Assembly: GCF_020037125.1 (NCBI RefSeq)
Contig: NZ_JAIQDG010000001.1
Span: 248,001-312,000, forward strand
Direction: 5' to 3'
Length of the DNA: 64,000 nucleotides
DNA from: Myxococcus sp. RHSTA-1-4
GTDB lineage: Bacteria > Myxococcota > Myxococcia > Myxococcales > Myxococcaceae
Part shown: positions 17,609 through 28,227 of the stretch, piece after piece
Layout of the letters: each line of letters starts with the position of its first letter
Position numbering within the stretch: position 1 is the first letter of the stretch
The notes under the pieces: model-generated
Seen by the model: only the letters and a program-made list of their open reading frames with translations
Databases searched by the model: none
Told to the model about the DNA's origin: nothing
Made by a program: the position numbers and the translations under genes

Positions 17609-20332
17609 ATGCGCCGGCCCCTCCCCCTCCTCCTCGCGTTCCTCGCCCTCCACTGCGCCCACGCTCCCGAGCCGCCGCCCCCCACCGCCGGGGCCGTGGC
17701 GGCGGCGCCCCGATGGCCCGAGCCCCAGCCTCCCGCGCTGCGGCTGCCCGACACCGTCCGGCCCGTGCGCTACGAGCTGGACCTGAAGCTCCTCCCCGCC
17801 GAGCCTGGCTTCTCCGGCTCCGTCGCCATCGTCGTGGAGGTCCGCGAGCCCGTCCACCAGGTGTGGCTGCATGGCCAGGACCTGGAGGTGACGCGCGCCC
17901 GCGTCGAGACGGGCTCGCGCACGCTGGAGGCCCGCGCCGTCACCGCCAGCGAGGGCCGGCTCGGCCTGCTGCTGCCCGAGCCGCTCGCGGCGGGAAAGGC
18001 CCGCCTCCACCTGGACTTCACGGGCCACGTGGACCGGGAGCGCAGCCGCGGCATCTACGGCGTGGACGAGGGCGGCGAGCCCTACCTCTACACCTTCTTC
18101 GAGCCCGTGGACGCGCGCCGCGCCTTCCCCTGCTTCGACGAGCCGGGCTTCAAGGTGCCGTGGCGGCTGCGCTTCACCGTGAAGGCCGGGCACGTGGCGC
18201 TGGCCAACCACGCCATCGTCTCGCGCGAGCCGCTGCCGGAGGGACTCGAGCGCGTCACCTTCGCGGAGAGCCGCCCCATGCCGAGCTACCTCGTGGCCTT
18301 CATGGTGGGCCCCTTCGACGTGGTGGACGCGGGCACCGCCGGGCGCAACGCCGTGCCGCTGCGCTTCATCGTCCCCAGGGGCCGGGGCCCGGAGACGGCG
18401 TACGCGGCCAGCGTCACCCCGCGCATCGTGTCGCTGCTGGAGGACTTCTTCGACCAGCCGTACCCGTACGAGAAGCTCGACGTGGCGGTGGTGCCCCGCT
18501 ACTGGGGCACCATGGAGCACCCGGGCCTGGTGGCGCTCGGGCAGCCCCTCACCCTCATCCGCCCCGGTGAGGAGACGCTGGCGCGCCGCAAGTGGTACGT
18601 CACCATCGCCAACCACGAGCTGGGCCACTACTGGTTCGGCAACATCGTCACCTGCAAGTGGTGGGACGACATCTGGCTCAACGAGTCCCTCACCTCGTGG
18701 CTGGACAGGAAGACGGTGGACCCGTTCGACCCGAGCTGGGGCTTCGCGCGGGAGGCCAGCATGAACGCGCTGTCCTTCGCCCTCGACGCGGATGCGCTCG
18801 CCGCCGCGCTCCCCGTGCGCAAGCCGGCGGACACGCATGACGACGTGCTCGGCTCCTTCGACAATGGCACCACCTACGCCAAGGGCTCGTCCGTCATCGC
18901 CATGTTCGAGGCGTGGCTCGGCCCGGAGCGCATGCGCGACCTCCTGCGCACGCACGTGCGCAAGCACGCCTGGGGCGTGGCGACGTCCGAGGACTTCGCC
19001 ACCACGCTCTCCGAGTCCGCGGGCCCGGACGTCGCCCGCGCCTTCCGGAGCTTCATCGACCAGCCGGGCGCCCCGCGCATCTCCGCCGGGCTTCAATGCG
19101 GGCCCGGCACGCCGGCGCGCCTGAAGCTGTCCCAGGAGCGCTACCTCCCGGCGGGCTCCACCGCCAGCGCCGCCCAGACGTGGCCGGTGCCGGTGTGCGT
19201 GCGCGTGGGGACGCGCGGCGGCGGCTCGCACCGGGTCTGCACCCTGCTCACCGAGGCCACGGGCGAGCTGCCGGTGCCCATGCGCACCTGCCCGGAGTGG
19301 GTGCTGCTCAACGCGGGCGGCACGGGTTACTACCGCGCCGGCTACACGCGCGAGCAGCTCGCGACGTTGCTGGCCGCGCCTCCGGCGGCGCTGACGGTGG
19401 AGGAGCGGCTGGCGCTGCTGGCCGACGTGGAGGCTGAGGTGCGCCGGGGAGACCTGCCGCTCGGCGAGGCGCTGCGGCTCGTCCCCACCACGGCGGCCGA
19501 CAAGGACCGGAACATCGTCCAGCGGGGCGCTCGGCTGCTCCAGCTCGTGAACGAGGATGGGCTGCCGGAGGCGGACCGCGCGCGCTTCCGGAAGTGGGTG
19601 GGCGAGGTCTACGGTCCCCGGGCCCGGGAGCTGGGCTGGGAGCCGAAGCAGGGCGACAGCGACGACGTGAAGCAGGCGCGCTCACGGCTCCTGGAGCTGG
19701 CGACGACGCGCGGAGAGGACCCCTTGCTGGTGCGCGAGGCGGGCCGGCTCGCCCGGGCATGGCTGGCGGACCGGAAGGCCGTGCACCCGGAGGCGGTGCC
19801 CCTGGTGCTGGCGGTGGCGGCGCGCAATGGGGACCGGGCCCTCTTCGACGCCCTGCTCGCGGAGGCGCGCAAGGCGGAGGACCGGAACGAGCGCGTCCGC
19901 ATGCTCACCGCGCTGTCCAGCTTCCGCGAGCCGGCGCTCGTGCGCGAGGCGCTCGCCCTGGTGGCGGGCAGCGAGCTGGACATGCGCGACACGCGGCCCA
20001 TCCTCATCGGCGCCTTCTCCATGCCCGAGACGCGCGGGCTGGCCTGGGCGTTCTACCGGGAGCACTTCGACACGCTCGCGGGAAGGCTCCGCTCCGACGA
20101 GCTGAGCGGGTTCATCGGACTGGTGGGAAGCCTCTGCGACGAGCAGCGGCTCGCGGAGGTGGAAGATTTCCTCGGCCCCCGCGTCTCCAGGCTGGAGAAC
20201 GCGCCTCGCGCGCTGGCCCGGGCCCGGGAGTCCATCCGGCTGTGCGCCGAGTCCGACCGCCTCCACCGGCAGGGCGTGCAGTCCTTCCTGCGCGCGCCGC
20301 CGGGAGTGCCCGCGCCGGCCCGGACGCGCTGA
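17609..20332 (+). CDS. M1-family zinc metallopeptidase (aminopeptidase N-like), exported
   Basis: The product is 907 residues. The N-terminus is a hydrophobic export signal with a possible atypical lipobox (LALHC). The zinc site is complete: H336-E-L-G-H340 plus E359 (HEXXH-X18-E). The exopeptidase motif GxMEN reads GTMEHPG near residue 301, so the N-terminal-amine-binding Asn is His here. The C-terminal ERAP1-like helical domain follows from about 560. It cleaves N-terminal residues from peptides, probably in the periplasm or at the outer membrane. Start ATG is six bases after TAGCCT, without a Shine-Dalgarno. Confidence 0.92.
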   Translation: MRRPLPLLLAFLALHCAHAPEPPPPTAGAVAAAPRWPEPQPPALRLPDTVRPVRYELDLKLLPAEPGFSGSVAIVVEVREPVHQVWLHGQDLEVTRARVETGSRTLEARAVTASEGRLGLLLPEPLAAGKARLHLDFTGHVDRERSRGIYGVDEGGEPYLYTFFEPVDARRAFPCFDEPGFKVPWRLRFTVKAGHVALANHAIVSREPLPEGLERVTFAESRPMPSYLVAFMVGPFDVVDAGTAGRNAVPLRFIVPRGRGPETAYAASVTPRIVSLLEDFFDQPYPYEKLDVAVVPRYWGTMEHPGLVALGQPLTLIRPGEETLARRKWYVTIANHELGHYWFGNIVTCKWWDDIWLNESLTSWLDRKTVDPFDPSWGFAREASMNALSFALDADALAAALPVRKPADTHDDVLGSFDNGTTYAKGSSVIAMFEAWLGPERMRDLLRTHVRKHAWGVATSEDFATTLSESAGPDVARAFRSFIDQPGAPRISAGLQCGPGTPARLKLSQERYLPAGSTASAAQTWPVPVCVRVGTRGGGSHRVCTLLTEATGELPVPMRTCPEWVLLNAGGTGYYRAGYTREQLATLLAAPPAALTVEERLALLADVEAEVRRGDLPLGEALRLVPTTAADKDRNIVQRGARLLQLVNEDGLPEADRARFRKWVGEVYGPRARELGWEPKQGDSDDVKQARSRLLELATTRGEDPLLVREAGRLARAWLADRKAVHPEAVPLVLAVAARNGDRALFDALLAEARKAEDRNERVRMLTALSSFREPALVREALALVAGSELDMRDTRPILIGAFSMPETRGLAWAFYREHFDTLAGRLRSDELSGFIGLVGSLCDEQRLAEVEDFLGPRVSRLENAPRALARARESIRLCAESDRLHRQGVQSFLRAPPGVPAPARTR

Positions 20333-20451
20333 CGGGGGACGGGACGCAAGACACCCCGCCGCGGAGTGGCCCCTTGTCATCCTCCCGGTGAAGCGGTACG
20401 CCTCCGCCACCTGATTCCGGATTCAACGAAAGCCACCTCGGAACCGACCTC

Positions 20452-20976
20452 ATGATGAACGCCGGCACACAGGGGAGAGCCGAGCCGTACCTCCACTTCG
20501 TCGTGGGGGGCGAGCACTACGCAGCGCCCACCGCGCGAGTGGCCGAGGTGGTGCCCGAGGCCCGCCTGGAGCCCGTGAAGGACGCGCCGCCCCACGTGCG
20601 CGGGGTGCTCGTCCAGGACGGGCAGGCCGTGCCGGTGGTGGACCTGTCCCGCGTGCTGGGCCAGGCGCTGCGGACGGTGAAGGCGCGGCCCACGGTGGTG
20701 GTGGCGCAGGTGAATTGCGGTGGCGAGCCGCAGCGGCTGGGGCTCGCGGTGGACGGCGTGGGCGGCCCGCTGGAGCTGTCCTCGCGGGACGTGGTGCCGG
20801 CCCCCTCTTTCGGCGCCGCCATGCCGGTGGACTTCCTGGTGGGCATGGGCCGGCACGGCGATGGGCTGGTGCTGCTGATGGACGTCGAGCGCCTCCTCTC
20901 CGAGCCCCAGCTCCTCACCGCCCTGAAGCTGACGTCCGGCACCGCGGCCCCCGGCCCGGCGCACCGCCGGAGCTGA
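20452..20976 (+). CDS. CheW-like scaffold protein
   Basis: The product is 174 residues with one CheW domain (two SH3-like lobes): YLHFVVGGEHYAAPTARVAEVVP at the start, then VRGVLVQDGQAVPVVDLSRVLG, then LGLAVDGVGGPLEL. CheW couples receptors to CheA in chemosensory arrays. No cheA or receptor gene is nearby, so it may serve a remote chemosensory system, of which myxobacteria have many. The C-terminal 15 residues are Ala/Pro-rich. Two ATG codons are adjacent at the start. Confidence 0.87.
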   Translation: MMNAGTQGRAEPYLHFVVGGEHYAAPTARVAEVVPEARLEPVKDAPPHVRGVLVQDGQAVPVVDLSRVLGQALRTVKARPTVVVAQVNCGGEPQRLGLAVDGVGGPLELSSRDVVPAPSFGAAMPVDFLVGMGRHGDGLVLLMDVERLLSEPQLLTALKLTSGTAAPGPAHRRS

Positions 20977-21149
20977 CCTACCCGCTCCCACCTCGTCCCC
21001 TACCGTACCCTCGTGACGTTTTCGGTTGCCTGCCCGCCGCCCGGGGCCCCATGCAGGGGAAGGCCCTGAAAGGGTCACCTGTTCATCGGCGTCGGCGCCC
21101 TGCTTCCGGGCTCGGTGCCACCACCGTCAGACGTCAACGAGGAGAACGG

Positions 21150-24100
21150 ATGTCCCGCTTCACATGGCTGGCCGCGGTTTTCGTGCTCACCTGCCCGCTC
21201 TGGGCCCAGGCGAGACCGGCGGCGGACGAGACGGCCCGCGCCTACGCGGCCGAGGCGCTGAAGCAGGCCTCCTCCCCCCGGGGCGCCGCCACGCTGCTGC
21301 GGATGCACGACCTGGTGGACGACGTGGAGGACCTGACGCCGCTGCTCAGCACCTATGCCCAGGTGGCCTCGCGGCGCTCGTCGGACCCGAACACGCGCGC
21401 CACCGCGCAGCTGCTGCTGCTGGACACCGAGCGTGCCCGCGGCCGGCTGGTGCGGGCCAACGAGGTGCGGCAGTGGCTGGGCTTCGTCGGCGACTACTAC
21501 GTCGTCGGCGGCTTCGACAACGAGGGCAAGGCCGGGTGTGACACGGACTTCGGCCCCGAGGCCGCCAACCTGGACCTGTCCGCCACCTTCCCGGGCGCCA
21601 AGGGCCGCGAGGTGTCCTGGCGCAGGCTGACGGCCTCGCCGGCGGACGGCTACGTGGACCTGGCCACCGCGGTGCGGCCCAACCGCGAGTCGGTGGCCTA
21701 CGCCGTGACGTGGCTGGAGGCGCCCCAGGAGACGCGCGTGGCCATGGGCGTGGGCACCTCCGGCGCGTTCCGCCTGTGGGTGAACGGGCAGCTCGCCGCG
21801 AAGGAGGACCGCTACAACCTGCCGCGCCCGGACCAGTCCCGCGTGTCCGTGAAGCTGCGCAAGGGCCTCAACCGCGTCCTCCTCAAGGTGTGCCAGGAGA
21901 CCGGGCCGCTGGGCTTCTACCTGCGCCAGGAGTCCCCCTCCGTGCGCGCGTCGCTGCCGCCGAAGGCGCCCGCCCTGGAGCGCGGCACCGCCCCCGCGCC
22001 CCAGCCGCTGCCCACCCTCACCTCCGCGCTGCGCGCCCAGGTGGAGAAGAACCCCGGCGACGCGGAGCTGCGCGCGGACTACGCCCGCGTGCTGGGCTTC
22101 TTCCGCGCCTATGACGAGCGCGAGCACACCGCCACCGTGGAGGCCACTCGCGCGGCCGAGGCCGCACCGGGCAACGCGCGCCTGCAGCTGCTCGCCGCCG
22201 GCCTGCAGCGCGACGACCTCAACGAGCGCCGCCGCTTCCTGGAGGCCGCGCTGAAGGCGGACCCGGACTCGGCGGAGGCCCGCGTGGCGCTGGCGGACCA
22301 CGAGCTGGACCGCGGCCACCCCGAGCGCGTGCCGGAGCTGGTGGCTCCCGTGCTGGAGAAGGACCCGGACTCGGTGCGGGCCCGGCTGATGCTGGCCCGC
22401 GCGCTGGAGGCGCTGGGTGAGCGCCCGCGGGCCCACGCCCTGGTGGAGGAGGCCTTCCGCCGTCAGCCCCGCGTGCCCCGCGCGGTGCGGGCCGCGGCGC
22501 AGGCGTCCCGGCAGCTCGGCCGCAACCGCGAGGCCGTGGACCGGATGCGCGTGGTGCTGGCGCTGCGCTTCGACGACACCGGCACGCGCCGCACGCTCGC
22601 CTCCCTGCTGGCGGACGCCGGCAAGGTGGAGGAGGCACAGCGCGAGTACGCGCAGCTCGTGACGCTCAACCCCTTCGACAACGGCGCGCGCGTGCGGCTG
22701 GCGGAGCTGAAGGCCAACAACGGCGCGGTGGATGAGGCGGTGGCCCTCTTCGGCGAGGCCCGCGCGCTGTCCCCGGACGAGCCGGAGGTGTACGAGCGCG
22801 AGGGCCGCGCCCTGCTGGCCGCCGGCCGCCGCGAGCCGGCGCTGGCCGCCTTCGAGCGCTCGCTGGCGCTGCGCCCGCAGAACCCGGGCCTGAAGGAGGC
22901 CCTGCGCGCCCTCAAGGGCGAGAGCACCGGCGCCGGCATGCAGTACCTGGTGGACTCCAAGGGACTGGACCGGGAGGGCGAGGCCTACGTCCACGAGGAC
23001 GCCATCTACCTGGTGGACAGCACCTACGTGCGCGTCCAGAAGAGCGGCCTTTCCAGCCGCCTGCACCAGATGGTGGTGAAGGTGCTCAACCAGCGCGGCG
23101 TGGACTCGTTCCGCATGACGCCCGTCACCTACTCGCCGGACCGCCAGGAAGTGCGAGTGCTGAAGGCCCGCGTGGTGAAGGCGGACGGCTCCGTGGTGGA
23201 GAGCTACGGGGAGAACGACCGCAACATCAACGAGCCGTGGACGGGCATGTACTACGACGCCCGCGCCAAGGTGCTGTCCTTCCCCTCGCTGGCCCCCGGC
23301 GACACGCTGGAGCTGACGTACCGGATTGACGACACCGCGCAGGAGAACCTCCTGTCGGACTACTGGGGTGACGTGGAGAGCGTGCAGGGCGTCTACCCGA
23401 AGGTGCGCTTCCAGTACCTGGTGGACATGCCGAAGGAGCGGCCCCTGTACTGGAACAAGAGCAAGCTGACCGGCGTGCAGAGCGAGCAGGAGCCGCTGGA
23501 CGGCGGGCGCGTGCTCTACAAGTGGAGCGCGAAGCACGTGGCCAAGGTGGTGCCGGAGCCGGGCATGCCGGGCTGGGCCGAGGTGGCGCAGAACCTCCAC
23601 GTCTCCACGTACCAGACGTGGGAGCAGGTGGGCCGCTACTGGTGGGGGCTCGTCAGGGACCAGCTCCAGCCCAACGCGGAGCTGCGGCAGACGGTGGACC
23701 AGGTGCTCCAGGGCGTGGACCGCAAGGACGAGCTGGCGGTGGTGCGCGCCATCTACAACTTCGTGGTGACCAACACCCGCTACGTGGCGCTGGAGTTCGG
23801 CATCCACGGCTACAAGCCGTACCGGGTGGACCGGGTGCTGGCGCGCCGCTTCGGTGACTGCAAGGACAAGGCGAGCCTCATCCACTCCATGCTGCGCGTG
23901 GCGGGCGTGGACAGCCGGCTGGTGCTGCTGCGCATGCGCAACCTGGGCTCCATCGGCGAGGAGCCGGCGAGCCTCGCGGCCTTCAACCACGCCATCGCCT
24001 ACGTGCCGAAGTACGACCTGTACCTGGACGGCACGGCGGAGTTCCACGGCGCGAAGGAACTGCCCAGCGCGGACCGGGTGGCCAACGTGCTGGTGGTGGA

Positions 24101-24809
24101 GCCGGACGGCCGGAGCACCTTCCTCACCACGCCGGAGGCGAAGGCGGAGGACAACGCCACGCGGCTGACGCTGGACGTGGACCTGCGCGCGGACGGCAGC
24201 GCGGAGGTGGCGGGCGCCAGCACGGTGAGCGGCCAGACGGCGCCGGACTACCGCCGGGCGTACCGGCCGGAGGCCACGCGCAAGTCCACCTTCGAGCGCG
24301 CCTGGGCGCAGAGCTTCCCCGGCCTGACGGTGCGCGAGGTGAAGCTGAGCGACACCACGCGGCTGGACGACGACGTGGCGCTGGACTTCAAGATGAACAT
24401 CCCCCGCTACGCGGAGGTGCTGCCCGGCGCCATGCGCTTCCTGCCCTTCGGCACGGGCCGCACGTACCAGCAGGCGTACGCGTCGCTGGCGGAGCGCCGC
24501 TTCGACCTGGTGATGCAGGGCCCGTGGCTGAACAGCTTCACGCTGCGCTACACGCTGCCCGCCGGGTGGACGGTGAAGGAGCTGCCGCAGGCGGTGGAGG
24601 AGACCACGAAGTTCGGCTACGTGAAGCTGAGCTACCGGGTGGAGGGCGGCAAGCTGGTGGCCGAGGGCGAGATGGCCCTCACCGCCGCGCGCGTGAAGGC
24701 GGATGACTACGCCGCGTTCCGCGAGTTCCTCGGCCGGGTGGACCGGGCCTTCATGCGCCGGGTGCTCATCCAGGCCCCCGGCAGCCGCACCGCGTCCGCG
24801 GCGCAGTAG
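21150..24809 (+). CDS. Large exported TPR, DUF3857 and transglutaminase-like protein
   Basis: The product is 1219 residues. After a signal peptide (WLAAVFVLTCPLWAQA) come a region with a lectin-like or jelly-roll look (about 90-260), a TPR superhelix (about 300-590), a DUF3857 domain (about 620-820) and a transglutaminase core. The catalytic triad is visible as C904 (FGDCKDKASL), H947 (FNHAIAYVP) and D960 (YLDGTA). A C-terminal beta-rich domain follows. Proteins of this layout sit in the periplasm and are often annotated as DUF3857 transglutaminases; the substrate is unknown, with cross-linking or proteolysis of a surface protein possible. The start is fixed by GGAG upstream of ATG 21150. The gene ends 3 bases from the convergent trehalose gene. 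Confidence 0.87.
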   Translation: MSRFTWLAAVFVLTCPLWAQARPAADETARAYAAEALKQASSPRGAATLLRMHDLVDDVEDLTPLLSTYAQVASRRSSDPNTRATAQLLLLDTERARGRLVRANEVRQWLGFVGDYYVVGGFDNEGKAGCDTDFGPEAANLDLSATFPGAKGREVSWRRLTASPADGYVDLATAVRPNRESVAYAVTWLEAPQETRVAMGVGTSGAFRLWVNGQLAAKEDRYNLPRPDQSRVSVKLRKGLNRVLLKVCQETGPLGFYLRQESPSVRASLPPKAPALERGTAPAPQPLPTLTSALRAQVEKNPGDAELRADYARVLGFFRAYDEREHTATVEATRAAEAAPGNARLQLLAAGLQRDDLNERRRFLEAALKADPDSAEARVALADHELDRGHPERVPELVAPVLEKDPDSVRARLMLARALEALGERPRAHALVEEAFRRQPRVPRAVRAAAQASRQLGRNREAVDRMRVVLALRFDDTGTRRTLASLLADAGKVEEAQREYAQLVTLNPFDNGARVRLAELKANNGAVDEAVALFGEARALSPDEPEVYEREGRALLAAGRREPALAAFERSLALRPQNPGLKEALRALKGESTGAGMQYLVDSKGLDREGEAYVHEDAIYLVDSTYVRVQKSGLSSRLHQMVVKVLNQRGVDSFRMTPVTYSPDRQEVRVLKARVVKADGSVVESYGENDRNINEPWTGMYYDARAKVLSFPSLAPGDTLELTYRIDDTAQENLLSDYWGDVESVQGVYPKVRFQYLVDMPKERPLYWNKSKLTGVQSEQEPLDGGRVLYKWSAKHVAKVVPEPGMPGWAEVAQNLHVSTYQTWEQVGRYWWGLVRDQLQPNAELRQTVDQVLQGVDRKDELAVVRAIYNFVVTNTRYVALEFGIHGYKPYRVDRVLARRFGDCKDKASLIHSMLRVAGVDSRLVLLRMRNLGSIGEEPASLAAFNHAIAYVPKYDLYLDGTAEFHGAKELPSADRVANVLVVEPDGRSTFLTTPEAKAEDNATRLTLDVDLRADGSAEVAGASTVSGQTAPDYRRAYRPEATRKSTFERAWAQSFPGLTVREVKLSDTTRLDDDVALDFKMNIPRYAEVLPGAMRFLPFGTGRTYQQAYASLAERRFDLVMQGPWLNSFTLRYTLPAGWTVKELPQAVEETTKFGYVKLSYRVEGGKLVAEGEMALTAARVKADDYAAFREFLGRVDRAFMRRVLIQAPGSRTASAAQ

Positions 24810-24812
24810 CCC

Positions 24813-26981
<2,169 letters not shown>

Positions 26982-26994
26982 AGGCCCCTGACCC

Positions 26995-28143
26995 TTATTC
27001 ATTCCCTCCCGGAATGGCCATGGCCGAAACGGGCCGCGTGCCGGATGGTGGACCCTCGACTCCGCCCGAAGGGCTCCAGCCCAGCCGGGACAGCAGCGCC
27101 GGCTCGCGGCCCGGCTTCCAGACAAAGGCATCCAGGACGTAGTGCGTGGCCTGAGGCAGCGCCAGCAGCGGCACCACCAGCGCGAGGACGTCCGCCGGCA
27201 ACTCCAGCGTGCTCGGCCCGAAGAGGGTGGAGCGCTCGTGCCAGATGAGCCAGTCCCAGAGCAGCTCCTCCGCCAGGGCCAGCGCCGCCAGGAACAGCAG
27301 GAAGCCCGGCAGCCCCGCGCGCAGGAGGGCACCGCCCACCCCATAACCTCCCTCCGCCCGCCGCCCCCGGGCGTAGCGGAACAGCAGCGCGAAGTACGGC
27401 ACCCCGTGAAGCAGGACGTTCATCACCGTGAAGGCGAAGTCATCCCGCGCCACGACGATGCCGCCGAACCATGCCACCCACGTGGCAGCGACCAGCAACA
27501 CCTTGCCCGCCTGCACGCCCTCGCCCCGCGCCACCCGCGCGGCCTGGAAACCGGCCCACGCCGCGAGCACGGCGGCATGGACGGCCAGCGCCACCGTGCC
27601 GGCCTCACGGGGCAGGCCGGAGAGGAAGTCCCCTTCCACGAACCACCAGAAGTCGCGGGGGAGGTTCGCGTGCCACCAGACGACGGGCCCCAGGGTGGCG
27701 GCGTAGACGGCGGCGGCGTCCAGGCGGCGCTCGGCGGGGGAGGCGCGGGCCTTTCGGCAGTAGAGGGCCACCCAGCCGTACTGCTGGCGGACGAAGTGCG
27801 TCAGCGCCACGTACGCGAACAGCGTCCAGAAGGCCTTGGGAGAGACGAGGTAGGCCCCCACGCCCGCGACATAGGCGGCGAGCGGCGCGCCCAGGTAGAG
27901 CCCCGGACGGCGGCGCAACTCGTCCGCGTCCAGATACGTGCGGAACAGCGTGGACCAGACGTGCGCCACGTCCACGCAGACGACGAAGAGGACCCAGGCC
28001 CACAGCGGCGTGTCCCCCACCGCGCCCAGCCACGGCGCGGCGAGCACGAAGAGCACGGAGATGAGCGCGCTGCCGGCGAAGACGGTCAGGTCCACTCCCG
28101 GGCCGAACAACCAGCCCTGGGAGGGGGCGAGAAGACGAGACAT
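26995..28143 (-). CDS. Multi-pass membrane protein with conserved-looking intramembrane histidines
   Basis: The product is 382 residues with about eight to nine hydrophobic segments. Histidines stand at the edges of these segments in distinctive contexts: H61 (DVAHVWSTLFRTY), H116 (LTHFVRQQYGW), H246 (LLHGVPYFALLFRY) and H334 (QATHYVLDAFVWK). This spacing recalls membrane di-iron or haem enzymes but I cannot assign a family. The last 40 residues are soluble and Pro/Gly-rich. TAGCCT ends ten bases before the ATG. The fused trehalose gene follows 13 bases downstream, so a link to trehalose or stress is possible. Confidence 0.75.
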   Translation of the reverse strand: MSRLLAPSQGWLFGPGVDLTVFAGSALISVLFVLAAPWLGAVGDTPLWAWVLFVVCVDVAHVWSTLFRTYLDADELRRRPGLYLGAPLAAYVAGVGAYLVSPKAFWTLFAYVALTHFVRQQYGWVALYCRKARASPAERRLDAAAVYAATLGPVVWWHANLPRDFWWFVEGDFLSGLPREAGTVALAVHAAVLAAWAGFQAARVARGEGVQAGKVLLVAATWVAWFGGIVVARDDFAFTVMNVLLHGVPYFALLFRYARGRRAEGGYGVGGALLRAGLPGFLLFLAALALAEELLWDWLIWHERSTLFGPSTLELPADVLALVVPLLALPQATHYVLDAFVWKPGREPALLSRLGWSPSGGVEGPPSGTRPVSAMAIPGGNE

Positions 28144-28183
28144 CGGAAGCCCCAGGCTATCAGCTTCGGAGCCCGCACCCGAG

Positions 28184-28207
28184 CCCTCCGGCTGCCCGCC
28201 CGGAGGG
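28184..28207 (-). terminator. Hairpin after leuS, terminator-like without a U-tract
   Basis: CCCTCCGG (28184-28191) and CCGGAGGG (28200-28207) form a perfect 8-bp stem with an 8-base loop, 20 bases after the leuS stop. No run of T follows on the minus strand, so it may be a weak terminator or an RNA-stabilising hairpin between leuS and the membrane-protein gene. Confidence 0.4.
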
Positions 28208-28227
28208 TTCGGCTCGCGCTGCCCGTG

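Noticed and set aside
21075-24047. 990-residue His/Arg/Leu-rich frame opposite the transglutaminase gene
   Set aside because: It is the antisense shadow of a GC-rich gene, with no domain, signal or ribosome binding site.
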